This document shows, piece after piece, positions 8,685 to 17,528 of a stretch of DNA of 64,000 nucleotides. Below the pieces are notes generated by a model that saw nothing but the letters and a program-made list of their open reading frames with translations, had not been told where the DNA came from and ran no database searches. The DNA comes from Eubacterium sp. An11 (lineage in GTDB: Bacteria > Bacillota > Clostridia > Lachnospirales > Lachnospiraceae), in contig NZ_NFLV01000011.1 of NCBI RefSeq assembly GCF_002161065.1, forward strand, positions 55,858 to 119,857, read 5' to 3'. Position 1 is the first letter of the stretch. Each line of letters starts with the position of its first letter. The position numbers and the translations under genes are program-made.

Positions 8685-9488
8685 ATGAAACGATTTAAAC
8701 TCACCGTTGCTTATGACGGAACCAACTACTGCGGCTGGCAGATTCAGCCTGGTGCTCCGACGGTGGAAGGCGAATTGAATAAAGCATTAAAACAGCTTAC
8801 CGGCGAAGAGATTCAGGTAATTGGCGCCAGCCGGACGGATGCCGGCGTTCATGCCTATGGAAATGTGGCAGTTTTTGATTCCGGTACACCTATACCGGGG
8901 GAAAAGCTGCTTTTTGCTCTAAATCCTCGTCTGCCGGAGGATATCCGGATTGTGGATTCCTGCCAGGTGGAGGATGATTTTCATCCAAGGCACTGCGACA
9001 CAAGAAAAACTTACGAATATCATATTCATACCGGTCGTACTCCGCTGCCAACCTGCCGGCTTTACAGCCACTGGATTCCACGTATGCTGGATGCGGATGC
9101 CATGAATGAAGCAGCTCGGTATCTGGTGGGAACCCATGATTTTAAAAGTTTCTGTGCTGCTCAGACTCAGGTAAAAACTACGGTGCGGACGGTCCTTGGG
9201 ATCACGGTGGAGCAGCAGGAAAGTGATTTATGTGTGACGAAGACAGATATGGGGCAGAAACCGGAAAGATCTGATACTACATTTTCTCAGGATATCGTTA
9301 TCCGCGTGGAGGGCGAAGGATTTCTCTATAACATGGTGCGCATCATCAGTGGTACACTGATCAAAGTCGGTCTTCATGGCTGGCCGCCGGAATATGTGAA
9401 AGAAATCCTCGAAAGCCGGGACAGAACCCGGGCGGGAGAAACCGCCCCGGCCAAAGGCCTGTTCCTGAAAAAAATTGAATATCTGTAA
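8685..9488 (+). CDS. truA: tRNA pseudouridine(38-40) synthase
   Basis: Converts uridines 38-40 of the tRNA anticodon stem-loop to pseudouridine. The family start (MKRFKLTVAYDGTNYCGWQ) and the catalytic aspartate in GASRTDAGVHA are present, as are FHPRHCDTRKTYEYHI and the C-terminal EGFLYNMVRIISGTLI. The 267 residues are slightly above average because of an insertion around residues 180-205. AGGAGA lies 8 bases before the ATG. The gene is separated from ecfT only by the dispersed repeat; ecfT-truA-rplM-rpsI is a common firmicute order. Confidence 0.96.
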   Translation: MKRFKLTVAYDGTNYCGWQIQPGAPTVEGELNKALKQLTGEEIQVIGASRTDAGVHAYGNVAVFDSGTPIPGEKLLFALNPRLPEDIRIVDSCQVEDDFHPRHCDTRKTYEYHIHTGRTPLPTCRLYSHWIPRMLDADAMNEAARYLVGTHDFKSFCAAQTQVKTTVRTVLGITVEQQESDLCVTKTDMGQKPERSDTTFSQDIVIRVEGEGFLYNMVRIISGTLIKVGLHGWPPEYVKEILESRDRTRAGETAPAKGLFLKKIEYL

Positions 9489-9608
9489 AAGGAGAAGTAT
9501 GGTGCCGAAATATCATTGTCCTGTGTATTGTCTGAGAAAAGAGTCTATGATAAAATAAAAAAAGAACAACGCAGACTGATCAAAACAAAAATACGGGAGG
9601 ATGAGTGT

Positions 9609-10436
9609 ATGAAGAAAATGTATATGTTTGGCAGTATGCTGGCGCTGGCGTTGTTATTTTGTCTGATGCCATCCCGAACGGCGCAGGCGGCAAACCCGCA
9701 GCAAGCAGACCTGACAGGAAGCTATTATACCAATTATGATATCACCGGAGATGGGGTGAACGATACCATCCGGATCAGAAAAAGGCAGGTAGCATCCGGC
9801 GTTTATGATGGGTTTTATATGTCTGTAAACGGTCAGGAGGTTATTCATTTATTACATAATTATTATTTTTATGAGGACCATGTCAAACTGTATACGCTTC
9901 AGGATGGAACGGTCATTGTCTATATTTACCTGCAGGGAGATAATCTGGATGGCCCGTGTGGATTGTATGTCTATGGCAATGGAAGACTGAATCAGGTGTT
10001 GAATTTTCAGACATTTTTTAAATATGGAATGCATAATACCGGAGAAGTTCTTAAAGTATCCGGAAACCGCCTGAAAGTGAAGTTCTTTTCCATGTCCCAG
10101 GCATTTGCAGGGATTGATATGAAATATACTTATCAATATAAAAATGGGCGACTGATTCCTGTGACGAAGTACGGAAAAGTAAAAGTTTATAAAAAGAAAC
10201 CAAAAAAACCGGCAACAGCGAGAAAGTCTTTCTGGCTGTACAAATCTGCCACTTCTTCCAGGAAAAAAATCCGGGTGAACAAAGGGCAGAAATTCCGGGT
10301 GGAGAAATGTTATGTGAACGGTTCCCAGGTACGTTTTAAAGTAAAGCTCACTAACGGCAGGAACGGATGGGTGAAGTCGCCGAAGCGTTTTCTCACAAAA
10401 GGTCCGTTGATAAAAGAAACTATGTATGCCGGATAA
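9609..10436 (+). CDS. secreted protein with C-terminal SH3-like segment
   Basis: A 275-residue protein whose N-terminus is a signal peptide (basic MKKM, hydrophobic core LALALLFCLM, likely cleavage after AQA near residue 29). The middle is beta-rich, with an aspartate loop (DITGDGVNDTIRIRK) like an integrin/FG-GAP or calcium-type loop. After a lysine-rich linker (KVYKKKPKKPATARK) comes an SH3-like segment with the NGRNGWVKSP pattern typical of bacterial SH3 wall-binding modules. Export and attachment to the wall are likely; the function is unknown. GGGAGG lies upstream of the chosen ATG. It ends at a strong terminator, so it is a separate unit inserted between truA and rplM. Confidence 0.75.
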   Translation: MKKMYMFGSMLALALLFCLMPSRTAQAANPQQADLTGSYYTNYDITGDGVNDTIRIRKRQVASGVYDGFYMSVNGQEVIHLLHNYYFYEDHVKLYTLQDGTVIVYIYLQGDNLDGPCGLYVYGNGRLNQVLNFQTFFKYGMHNTGEVLKVSGNRLKVKFFSMSQAFAGIDMKYTYQYKNGRLIPVTKYGKVKVYKKKPKKPATARKSFWLYKSATSSRKKIRVNKGQKFRVEKCYVNGSQVRFKVKLTNGRNGWVKSPKRFLTKGPLIKETMYAG

Positions 10437-10453
10437 AAATATAAATATAGTAT

Positions 10454-10504
10454 CCGCAGCCATATACGGCACAAGATTTTGTACTGTGTGTGGCTGCGGT
10501 TTTT
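10454..10504 (+). terminator. intrinsic terminator after the SH3-like gene
   Basis: CCGCAGCCA (10454-10462) pairs perfectly with TGGCTGCGG (10491-10499), followed by TTTTT. It insulates the upstream operon from rplM-rpsI. Confidence 0.88.
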
Positions 10505-10538
10505 CAGTGAAAAAAGATAAAATATCTTAAAAAATTCG

Positions 10539-10567
10539 TTGACACGCCCGGCCGGATATTATATAAT
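10539..10567 (+). promoter_or_regulatory. rplM-rpsI promoter
   Basis: Perfect TTGACA at 10539-10544 and perfect TATAAT at 10562-10567 with a 17-base spacer. This is one of the best sigma-A promoters in the window and starts a leader of about 150 nt before rplM. Confidence 0.9.
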
Positions 10568-10589
10568 ATCTAACTGTGATATGCGAATA

Positions 10590-10622
10590 AATGCGTCTCA
10601 AAGCCCCGGGATGCATTTTTTT
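10590..10622 (+). promoter_or_regulatory. attenuator hairpin in the rplM leader
   Basis: AATGCGTCTC (10590-10599) pairs over all ten positions, with two G-U pairs, to GGGATGCATT (10608-10617). The 3' arm runs into seven T. It begins only about 15 nt after the expected transcription start. A further stem, TGTGA with TCACA, lies between it and the ribosome binding site (about 10649-10685). This fits feedback control of rplM-rpsI, as known for the L13 leader of Firmicutes, but I cannot confirm that it matches that family. Confidence 0.6.
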
Positions 10623-10727
10623 CATAGACCTGCACAGGCAGGATTGAATGTGATGGAGGGTCCGGACAGCCAGGAAGTCACATTCCGTACAAGATTGATT
10701 CAGATTTTAACAGGAGGAGACAGACTC

Positions 10728-11162
10728 ATGAAAAGTTTTATGGCTAGCCCATCTACCATCACAAGAGACTGGTATGTAGTTGATGCTACAGGACATACAT
10801 TAGGACGTTTAGCATCTGAAGTTGCTAAAGTTTTAAGAGGAAAAAACAAACCGATTTTCACACCACACATGGACTGCGGTGATTATGTAATTATCGTAAA
10901 CGCTGACAAGATCAAAGTAACTGGTAAGAAATTAGACCAGAAGATCTACTACCATCACAGCGATTACGTTGGTGGAATGAAAGAAACCACTTTAAAAGAG
11001 AAACTGGCTAAGAAACCAGAACAAGTTCTTGAACTTGCCGTAAAAGGTATGCTTCCTAAAGGACCTCTTGGAAGACAGATGTACAGAAAGCTTTATGTAT
11101 ATGCTGGTCCAGATCACAAACATGCTGCACAGCAGCCAAAAGAGTTAGAAATCAAGTATTAA
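10728..11162 (+). CDS. rplM: 50S ribosomal protein L13
   Basis: A 144-residue early-assembly protein of the 50S subunit. Family motifs run throughout: [54 protein letters not shown] and the C-terminal [27 protein letters not shown] lies 8 bases before the ATG. It is co-transcribed with rpsI, 18 bases downstream, from the strong promoter at 10539. Confidence 0.98.
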   Translation: MKSFMASPSTITRDWYVVDATGHTLGRLASEVAKVLRGKNKPIFTPHMDCGDYVIIVNADKIKVTGKKLDQKIYYHHSDYVGGMKETTLKEKLAKKPEQVLELAVKGMLPKGPLGRQMYRKLYVYAGPDHKHAAQQPKELEIKY

Positions 11163-11180
11163 TTTAAGGAGGAAAAGTAA

Positions 11181-11573
11181 GTGGCTACTACAAGATATTA
11201 CGGAACTGGTAGAAGAAAAAGCAGTGTGGCAAGAGTTTACCTTATGCCAGGAACAGGAAAAGTAACAATCAATAAAAAAGATATGGATGATTACTTTGGA
11301 TTTGACACATTAAAAGTTATCGCTCGTCAGCCATTGGAGTTAACATCCACAGCAGATAAATTTGACGTATTAGTAAACGTACACGGCGGCGGCTACACAG
11401 GACAGGCTGGTGCAATCCGTCACGGAATCGCAAGAGCTCTTCTGGAAGCAGATCCAGAGTTCCGTCCGGTATTAAAGAAAGCCGGATTCCTTACCCGTGA
11501 CCCACGTATGAAAGAAAGAAAGAAATACGGTCTCAAAAAAGCTCGTAGAGCACCACAGTTCTCCAAACGTTAA
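11181..11573 (+). CDS. rpsI: 30S ribosomal protein S9
   Basis: A 130-residue protein of the 30S head whose C-terminal arginine touches the P-site tRNA. It starts at GTG behind AAGGAGG, giving [20 protein letters not shown]. It has [23 protein letters not shown] and the basic tail [12 protein letters not shown]. Length is standard. The gene closes the L13-S9 unit, and two terminators follow. Confidence 0.98.
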   Translation: MATTRYYGTGRRKSSVARVYLMPGTGKVTINKKDMDDYFGFDTLKVIARQPLELTSTADKFDVLVNVHGGGYTGQAGAIRHGIARALLEADPEFRPVLKKAGFLTRDPRMKERKKYGLKKARRAPQFSKR

Positions 11574-11663
11574 TTTCTGTTCATTTCGATATTGGTCGGA
11601 AGATTTTCTTCGATGTCGGAAAAGAACAGCAAAGAAGCTGTGTATAAATACAAAAGATTTTAT

Positions 11664-11694
11664 ATCCCGGAAGTTTTGGCTTCCGGGATTTTTT
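11664..11694 (+). terminator. intrinsic terminator after rpsI
   Basis: ATCCCGGAAG (11664-11673) pairs perfectly with CTTCCGGGAT (11680-11689), followed by TTTTT. Confidence 0.9.
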
Positions 11695-11798
11695 CATAGA
11701 GTTAAATGAATTTAAAGAAAATAGATTTAAACTATTATAATTTTCTGAAAAATTATTTTTTTAAATACAACGTAAAGTTTATTAAAAATTTATCTTTT

Positions 11799-11826
11799 CC
11801 CCCGGCCATCAGCCGGGGGTATTTTT
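11799..11826 (+). terminator. second terminator in the rpsI-11948 gap
   Basis: CCCCCGGC (11799-11806) pairs with GCCGGGGG (11812-11819), then TATTTTT. The 374-base gap from 11574 to 11947 otherwise holds only A/T-rich DNA. TTGACA at 11886-11891 could be a -35 box for the next gene, but no well-spaced -10 is visible. Confidence 0.75.
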
Positions 11827-11947
11827 CTGTCACACTTTCTAAAAATTTTTCTATTTTTTTACGATTTTTTTACCTATTCTACATATTGACACTTAAAATG
11901 TTTATATGATATCGTTGAAGAGATTTGCGGGTAAAGGAGGAAAGGCA

Positions 11948-12454
11948 ATGAGAGAGAATTGCAGGGCATCGGCGGCATCTATAGAAGCTGCGTCGGGAGC
12001 TGTTTTCGGCATGTCGGTCAGAACAGCCATAAAGGCTGTATCAGCAGTGCTTCTGGCTGCGATGTTTGGCATTTTTCTGATCGTTGCTTTTCCGGCTGCG
12101 GAGAGCGGAAGCTCTGGTATGGATGCAGAGACAGTGTCTGTGCAGACGCTGCAGCGGCATGGCAGGAAGGCATATGCCAATGGGGATGTGCCATTGATTT
12201 CCAACGTAAGTGATTTACCTGTGATCAGCGATATCTATGATGAATATGATTTGAAAGTTGTACATAATCTTTCTGCAGGGCAGATGAAAAGTATGCAGGG
12301 AGTAGTATGGAAGATAGGGTGGATAGCGGCGGCCTTGTTTGCACTTTATGTTTATAAAGTATTTTTTCAGAAGGTGCGGCCTTATACATTTCGGCGGTCC
12401 TGCTTTTCCTGTGAGCTTATGATTCTGCTGAAAAAAGACGGGAAGAAGCGATGA
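11948..12454 (+). CDS. unknown two-span membrane protein
   Basis: A 168-residue protein that I do not recognise. An N-terminal hydrophobic span (about residues 27-50, SAVLLAAMFGIFLIVAFPAA) and a second (about 117-135, IGWIAAALFALYVYKVFF) enclose a roughly 65-residue acidic, probably extracytoplasmic segment. A basic cytoplasmic tail contains CFSC. The ribosome binding site AAGGAGG is strong, supporting a real gene. It lies alone between two terminators and the phosphate transporter; no function can be inferred. Confidence 0.55.
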   Translation: MRENCRASAASIEAASGAVFGMSVRTAIKAVSAVLLAAMFGIFLIVAFPAAESGSSGMDAETVSVQTLQRHGRKAYANGDVPLISNVSDLPVISDIYDEYDLKVVHNLSAGQMKSMQGVVWKIGWIAAALFALYVYKVFFQKVRPYTFRRSCFSCELMILLKKDGKKR

Positions 12455-12617
12455 TGTGTATTACTGGAGAGAGAAGAATAGTCAGATAGGTATAGTCTGT
12501 CGGCAGAAGGTACGGGTTACATTTTAAGTAGAAATGATTTTAATAAGTAGAAATGTACGGACATAAAATGTACTGACTGTCGGGAAAAATTTATTACAGC
12601 GATTGAAAGGAGCTTTT

Positions 12618-13673
12618 ATGGACACATCGTTTCTTTATTTTTGGGAAGGAATCTTTCAAAATCCGATGTTGTTAATTTCGGCTTTGTTTACACTGGGAGT
12701 TATTTTTGTTAATGGCTGGACGGATGCGCCGAACGCCATTGCAACTTGTGTGACGACCCGGTGTCTGAGACCGCGGCAGGCCATTATGATGAGTGCCGTG
12801 TTTAATTTCCTGGGTGTATTTGTGATGACACAGATCAACAGTTCTGTGGCATCTACTATTAGTAATATGGTAGATTTCGGGGATAATACTCAGAGCGCGT
12901 TGATCGCCTTATGTGCAGCGTTATTTTCCATTGTGGTTTACAGCGTGGCGGCATCATTTTTCGGAATACCGACCAGCGAGAGCCACAGCCTGATTGCAGG
13001 TCTTACAGGCGCTGCTATCGCTATTCAGGGAGGCGTGGACGGCGTCAATGGTGCAGAATGGGTTAAGGTTCTGTATGGCCTTGTGCTGAGCCTTGTGCTT
13101 GGTTTTGTGACAGGATGGGTCGTATGTAAGATCATCACGATCCTTTTCCAGAATATGGAGCGCAGAAAGGCCAATACTTTTTTCCGTTATGCGCAGATTG
13201 CCGGTGCGGCAGCCATGAGTTTTATGCATGGAGCGCAGGATGGACAGAAGTTTATCGGTGTTCTGTTTTTAGGTATCGCTTTTGCGGGTGGACAGAATTC
13301 CGTGGCAGGTATGGTGATTCCGGTCTGGCTGATGCTTCTGTGCAGTATCGTTATGGGACTTGGAACCAGCGTTGGCGGTGAGAAGATCATCAAGTCCGTG
13401 GGTATGGATATGGTAAAACTAGAGAGATATCAGGGCTTCTCTGCTGACGTGGCAGGTGCAATCTGTCTGCTTTATTCCAGTCTGTTTGGTATTCCGGTAT
13501 CGACAACCCATACGAAGACCAGCGCTATCATGGGCGTGGGAGCAGTAAAAAGATTATCCGCCATTAATTTTGGTGTGGTTAAAGACATGATGCTGACCTG
13601 GATCTTCACATTCCCGGGATGCGGACTGATCAGTTTTGTAATTGCAAAATTATTTATGTTTATTTTCGGATAA
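12618..13673 (+). CDS. pit: inorganic phosphate transporter, Pit family
   Basis: A 351-residue polytopic membrane protein, a proton- or sodium-coupled phosphate symporter. The duplicated family signature is visible: NGWTDAPNAIATCV near residue 32 and GIPTSESHSLIAGLTGAA in the first half, matched by FMHGAQDGQK and GIPVSTTHTKTSAIMG in the second half. AAGGAG precedes the ATG at 12618. The next gene, a DUF47/PhoU-like protein, is its usual partner, 30 bases downstream in the same direction. Confidence 0.93.
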   Translation: MDTSFLYFWEGIFQNPMLLISALFTLGVIFVNGWTDAPNAIATCVTTRCLRPRQAIMMSAVFNFLGVFVMTQINSSVASTISNMVDFGDNTQSALIALCAALFSIVVYSVAASFFGIPTSESHSLIAGLTGAAIAIQGGVDGVNGAEWVKVLYGLVLSLVLGFVTGWVVCKIITILFQNMERRKANTFFRYAQIAGAAAMSFMHGAQDGQKFIGVLFLGIAFAGGQNSVAGMVIPVWLMLLCSIVMGLGTSVGGEKIIKSVGMDMVKLERYQGFSADVAGAICLLYSSLFGIPVSTTHTKTSAIMGVGAVKRLSAINFGVVKDMMLTWIFTFPGCGLISFVIAKLFMFIFG

Positions 13674-13703
13674 ATATCATTACTATATACGGAGGAAAAA
13701 GAA

Positions 13704-14327
13704 ATGTCAAAAAAGCAAGATTCTTTTTATTATAATAATTTTATCAGCTGTGCGGAATATTCCTGTAAGGCAGTACATTTACTGAAAAATATACTGACAG
13801 ATTTTAACCCGGATGAGATTTCATCAAAAATGGATGAGATTCATGACATTGAACATAAGGCCGATGATACAAAACATGAGATGACGGATAAGCTGGCCAA
13901 AGCATTTATCACACCGATTGAGAGAGAAGATATCATTGAGCTCAGTCATCATATTGATGATGTGACAGATAAGGTGGAAGAGGTTCTCATCCGTGTGTAC
14001 ATCAATAATGTGAAGGCGATTCCACAGGAAGCGCTGCAGCTTCTGGATATCGTCTGCAGATGTTGTGAGGAAGTGGAGGATCTTTTGAGAGAGTTTGCGG
14101 ATTTCAAACATTCCAAGCGCCTGCGAGACAAGATTATTGCCATTAATACACTGGAAGAAGAGGCAGATGCTTTATATATTTCCAGTATGAGAAAACTTCA
14201 CACAGAAGATAATGATGTACTGCATATCATCGCATGGTCTGAAATATACAGCTACATGGAGAAATGTGCAGACGCCTGTGAACATGTGGCAGATACAGTT
14301 GGCAGCGTGGTGATGAAGAATTCCTAA
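13704..14327 (+). CDS. DUF47 family (PhoU-like) protein
   Basis: A 207-residue all-helical protein related to PhoU and found with Pit transporters, where it is thought to control phosphate uptake. Typical PhoU-like features are the acidic metal-binding repeats HDIEHKADDTKHEMTD and, in the second half, NTLEEEADALYI, each giving E-x-x-x-D pairs. TPIEREDIIELSHHIDDVTD is the family hallmark. GGAGG lies upstream. The dispersed repeat starts 7 bases after the stop. Together with Pit it forms a two-gene phosphate unit. Confidence 0.9.
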   Translation: MSKKQDSFYYNNFISCAEYSCKAVHLLKNILTDFNPDEISSKMDEIHDIEHKADDTKHEMTDKLAKAFITPIEREDIIELSHHIDDVTDKVEEVLIRVYINNVKAIPQEALQLLDIVCRCCEEVEDLLREFADFKHSKRLRDKIIAINTLEEEADALYISSMRKLHTEDNDVLHIIAWSEIYSYMEKCADACEHVADTVGSVVMKNS

Positions 14328-14333
14328 AATTGG

Positions 14334-14943
14334 GATTTGTCGCTTTGAACCTATAGGGTTTGAAATGATCCCGATGAAGAAGAACAGACGAGATTAGCGG
14401 CTTTATATGTATCATAGAAAAACGCAGTCAGGGAAGTCTCCTCCTCCACTTCGGCAGGCTGGCAGGTTCTTCTCTTTCTATGACTGTCATCGACGCCTGC
14501 GCTCACAGTCGTCGTCGATCTTCCCTGATCCGTTTTTCTATCATGATCACATATGCCGCAAATCCCTGTCTCCTGCATCACCCGGATGATAGCAAAAATA
14601 CCTGATTCAAACCGACAGGAAAGCTACCTGTGTGGCTTGCTCTGCAGGTTCATGCCAGACAGACGCGACCATAAATTTGGGTATCCGCTGATTCGTCTGT
14701 AGTCATAGCCTGCTGTTTCGCCAACGTAGCGCAGGATTTGTAAAGATGGAACAGGGGCTTTTCAACGGACAGATGACGTTTTGGACACATGCGGCTTTCG
14801 ACCGCGAGCTGTGAAGGAGGATGAACGGAATCGTCTGATAAAGGTATTTTTGACAGTCCGACTGAGGGTCGAGCCGGGCGAATCCGTATGTGCCTTACGT
14901 CATTGTCTGTTTGATCGGGTAACTGTTACCACCTTTACAAATC
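14334..14943 (-). repeat. three-hairpin dispersed repeat, copy 2 (rearranged arm C)
   Basis: The 610-bp copy lies in the opposite orientation to copy 1. Arm A (about 14735-14943) is standard. Arm C is different: only its apex is shared with the other copies (the CTCCTCCTCCACTTCGGCAG side and the CGCCTGCGCTCACAGTCGTC side). The stem below the apex is unrelated in sequence yet still pairs, ATAGAAAAACG with CGTTTTTCTAT and TCAGGGAAG with CTTCCCTGA. Part of arm B is missing. The element starts 7 bases after the DUF47 stop. Confidence 0.85.
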
Positions 14944-15035
14944 CAAATTTTTTTTACGCATCAGATACTTTCTGGTGCTTTTTTTGAGCCGTTAACAAAA
15001 GAGTATTTGCAAAAAAGAAAGTCACTGTCGTCATA

Positions 15036-15064
15036 TTGGCTTTACATCCGTAAGATGATATAAT
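15036..15064 (+). promoter_or_regulatory. promoter for the DUF2007-like gene
   Basis: TTGGCT at 15036-15041 and TATAAT at 15059-15064 with a 17-base spacer, 38 bases before the start of the next gene. The stretch 14944-15035 holds nothing else visible. Confidence 0.6.
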
Positions 15065-15102
15065 AAGACAACAGGAGAATGGGAGGTAAAAGGAGGGATT
15101 TT

Positions 15103-15354
15103 ATGTTTACGATGTTTAATTCGGAAAGCTTATGGATTGGAACAGATTTGAACTTGTTTAACAGGATTCGGGATGCTCTGCAGGATGCGGAGATTCCATA
15201 CAAATATAAAACGAAAAATCATCTGTCCGATTGGGGTGGTCATGGAACCGTGCGGGGGAGAACGGGAAGTATCGGCAATCCGACAGGGCAAATGTATCAG
15301 TATGAGATTTTTGTGCGCAATGAAGATTACGAGCGGGCAAAGCGATTGATATGA
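15103..15354 (+). CDS. small DUF2007-like protein
   Basis: An 83-residue protein. The pattern (MFTMFNSESLWIGTDLNLFN, then RDALQDAEIPYKYK, and near the end YEIFVRNEDYERAKRLI) resembles DUF2007 or ferredoxin-fold 'putative signal transducing' proteins, in which a ligand-binding beta-alpha fold is followed by an EDYERA helix. The resemblance is by eye only. AAAGGAGGG before the ATG is a strong ribosome binding site. It has its own promoter and is followed by an SdpI-like membrane protein gene. Confidence 0.55.
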   Translation: MFTMFNSESLWIGTDLNLFNRIRDALQDAEIPYKYKTKNHLSDWGGHGTVRGRTGSIGNPTGQMYQYEIFVRNEDYERAKRLI

Positions 15355-15469
15355 CAAATAGGATCAGCAGGCGGTCACAGCGGTATTTTCTGTGGCTGTG
15401 AAATACGGATTCTGTTATATATTGCATTGGCAAAAGAAGTCTGTGTCATTAAAATTGGGAGAGAAGGAT

Positions 15470-16099
15470 ATGGGATTCTGGATATTTATGCTGTTTTGTG
15501 ATCTGTTGATTCCTGCTGTCATGATTGGATTTGGAAAGAGATGGCAGAAGAAACCGCCGAAGGAGATCAACAGTATATATGGGTATCGAACAACCATGTC
15601 AATGAAGAATAGGGATACCTGGATATTTGCTCATCAGTACTGCGGAAAGATTTGGTACATTTGTGGGTGGATTCTTCTTGTGCTGTCCGTGGCGCTTATG
15701 TTTTTGAGCGTGGGAAAAGACGAGGATACCGTGGGAGTTTTGGGGCTGGTCATCTGCCTGATTCAGATTGTTCCGCTTTGTGTCTCCATTATTATGACAG
15801 AACGGGGACTTCGCAGGTATTTTGATAAAAAAGGGAGAAGGTTGTTTTCAGGAACACCGGAAGGTGGTTATGATCAAAAAACGGAGGATGATCATGTTAC
15901 CAAGAATCAGTTTTCTGAAAAAGAAGAAAATGCACTGGCGCTTTGCATGTCTCTGGGAATGTGTTTTGGCATAGGGGCAGGAGTGATTGTCGGAGTTTGG
16001 ACGGGACAGCTGCCTGTATGCATGATTTTTGGCGTCAGCATCGGTCTGGGAGCCGGGACGGTGATTGGACTGCTGCTTAGAAAGGAGAATCATGATTAA
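15470..16099 (+). CDS. SdpI-like membrane protein
   Basis: A 209-residue protein with about four or five membrane spans. The first half carries the SdpI/YhfL-type signature GFGKRWQKKPPKEINSIYGYRT followed by SMKNRDTWIFAHQYCGKI. The family includes immunity proteins against the Bacillus SdpC toxin, but no toxin gene is nearby. The second half adds a charged loop (DQKTEDDHVTKNQFSEKEE) and two glycine-rich spans (CFGIGAGVIVGVW and GLGAGTVIGLLL) that are not part of classical SdpI. The ATG follows GAGAAGGAT. The 3' end overlaps the next gene by 8 bases. Confidence 0.65.
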   Translation: MGFWIFMLFCDLLIPAVMIGFGKRWQKKPPKEINSIYGYRTTMSMKNRDTWIFAHQYCGKIWYICGWILLVLSVALMFLSVGKDEDTVGVLGLVICLIQIVPLCVSIIMTERGLRRYFDKKGRRLFSGTPEGGYDQKTEDDHVTKNQFSEKEENALALCMSLGMCFGIGAGVIVGVWTGQLPVCMIFGVSIGLGAGTVIGLLLRKENHD

Positions 16100-16574
16100 A
16101 CCGGACGGAAAACATCGGGTATCAAAAATAGATACTTATTTAAATGTGGCGGAGGCATTTGCCTATCGCAGTACCTGTATTAAAAGAAAGTACGGAGCTG
16201 TCATTGTAAAAAATGATGTGGTGGTGTCGACGGGTTATAATGGTTCGCCAAGAGGATATGATAATTGTTGTGATATCGGGATTTGTCCGCGGATGGAGAG
16301 AAATATGCATCAGGGAGAGGGGTATGATATCTGCCGCGCCATTCATGCGGAGCAGAATGCTCTGCTGAATTGTTCCAGAGAGCAGACCATAGGAGCGGAT
16401 TTATATCTGACAGGTATCAATCCTTCTGATAATTCCATCCACCGGGCGCGGCCCTGTCCGCTCTGTGCCAGACTGATCATCCAGGCAGGAATACGAAATG
16501 TGATCATGCGTACAGGAGGGGATGCGGATGCGTATGTGATCGTGCCAGCGGAAAAGCTGATGTGGCATCATTAG
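16092..16574 (+). CDS. dCMP deaminase (ComEB-type)
   Basis: A 160-residue cytidine/deoxycytidylate deaminase fold enzyme that supplies dUMP for dTTP synthesis. The zinc site is complete: HAEQNALLNC gives the histidine and catalytic glutamate, and RPCPLCARLI gives the two cysteines. The N-terminal YRSTCIKRKYGAVIVKND and GYNGSPRG are typical of dCMP deaminases. A second set of cysteines (NCCDIGICPR) may bind another zinc, as in T4-type enzymes. AAGGAG lies just upstream. Dispersed repeat copy 3 begins 5 bases after the stop. Confidence 0.9.
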   Translation: MIKPDGKHRVSKIDTYLNVAEAFAYRSTCIKRKYGAVIVKNDVVVSTGYNGSPRGYDNCCDIGICPRMERNMHQGEGYDICRAIHAEQNALLNCSREQTIGADLYLTGINPSDNSIHRARPCPLCARLIIQAGIRNVIMRTGGDADAYVIVPAEKLMWHH

Positions 16575-16579
16575 ATTGG

Positions 16580-17210
16580 GATTTGTAAATCTCTTTGCAG
16601 CCCACAGAAGGCTGTTTTACCGAAGACAAGGCATTGATAAAAGTTCTCCTCCTCCACTTCGGCAGACTGGTATTTGGCTGTATTTCGTCAATATAAATCA
16701 GACGCCTGCGCTCACAGTCGTCGTCAAACCATATCAATACCTCGTCTTCTCTAAATGCAGTCTGCGTGCATAGAGATTTACAAAGAATCCTGGCTACCCT
16801 GGCGAAACAACAGATTGTGGCAGTTTTGATTATTAAACGGTCCCATCGATGATAACAAAAATACCTGATTCAAACCGACAGAAGCGCTACCTGTGCAGAT
16901 CGCTCTGCTGGTTCATGTCAGACAGACGCGACCGTAAATTTTGGTATCCGCTGATTCATCTGTAGCCATAACCTGCTGTTTTGTCAGCGTAGCACAGGAT
17001 TTTTGTAAAGGTGGAACAAAGGTTTCTCAACAGGCAGATGGCGTTTTGGACACATACGGCTTTCGGCCGCGAGCTGTGAAGGAGGACTGGGGAAGACATC
17101 TCATAAAGATATCCCTGGACCGTCCGACTGAGGGCCGAGACGGGCGAATCCGTATGTGTCCTTGCGACATTGTCTGTCTGAGCAGATAGCTGTTACCACC
17201 TTTACAAATC
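16580..17210 (-). repeat. three-hairpin dispersed repeat, copy 3
   Basis: A complete 631-bp copy in minus orientation with all three arms. Arm A stem: GGACACATACGG (17048-17059) pairs over 12 bases with CCGTATGTGTCC (17150-17161). Arm C: GATTTGTAAATCTCT at the start pairs with AGAGATTTACAAA (near 16780-16793). It lies between the dCMP deaminase and a small membrane protein gene, whose ribosome binding site begins about 10 bases beyond the element. Confidence 0.9.
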
Positions 17211-17234
17211 CAAATTTTCAGGGAGGTAATGTAC

Positions 17235-17486
17235 ATGGGAAAATTAACATTTAAAAGACAAATCATTTTCGGAATTGTACTGATCTTAGCTGGAAATATG
17301 CTTGCGTTTGTTTCTCATAACGGTATATTTTCGAATATTGTGTGGGTCATATATGGTCTTTTATTTATTATAAATCCTGTTTTTCCTGAAAGATATAGAT
17401 ATAATGAGAAAAAGGCTAAAATGGGGGTGAGGATTGCGGGGACAGCTTGTATTATAGTTGGTCTGATCAGTCGGTTTATTGTATAA
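17235..17486 (+). CDS. small unknown membrane protein
   Basis: An 83-residue protein with three likely membrane spans (FGIVLILAGNMLAFV, IVWVIYGLLFIINPVF and VRIAGTACIIVGLISRFIV) and a basic loop RYRYNEKKAK. I do not recognise a family. The ATG at 17235 has GGGAGG 8 bases upstream; an ATG at 17229 is too close to that site. It is in line with the following acetyltransferase-like gene but separated by 42 bases. Confidence 0.5.
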   Translation: MGKLTFKRQIIFGIVLILAGNMLAFVSHNGIFSNIVWVIYGLLFIINPVFPERYRYNEKKAKMGVRIAGTACIIVGLISRFIV

Positions 17487-17528
17487 ATTCTGAGTGATGC
17501 AATTAATCAATCCGGAAAAGGAGGAAGT

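Noticed and set aside
8498..8698. Short reading frames inside the repeat copies (for example a frame starting MIWFDDDCERRR, also seen reversed in copy 3) as conserved small proteins
   Set aside because: They occur in both orientations of a palindromic sequence, change frame or length between copies, have no ribosome binding site, and their similarity is fully explained by the conserved DNA/RNA stems.
11706..11909. 67-residue reading frame after rpsI
   Set aside because: A/T-rich, Phe/Lys/Asn low-complexity translation spanning a terminator hairpin, with no ribosome binding site.
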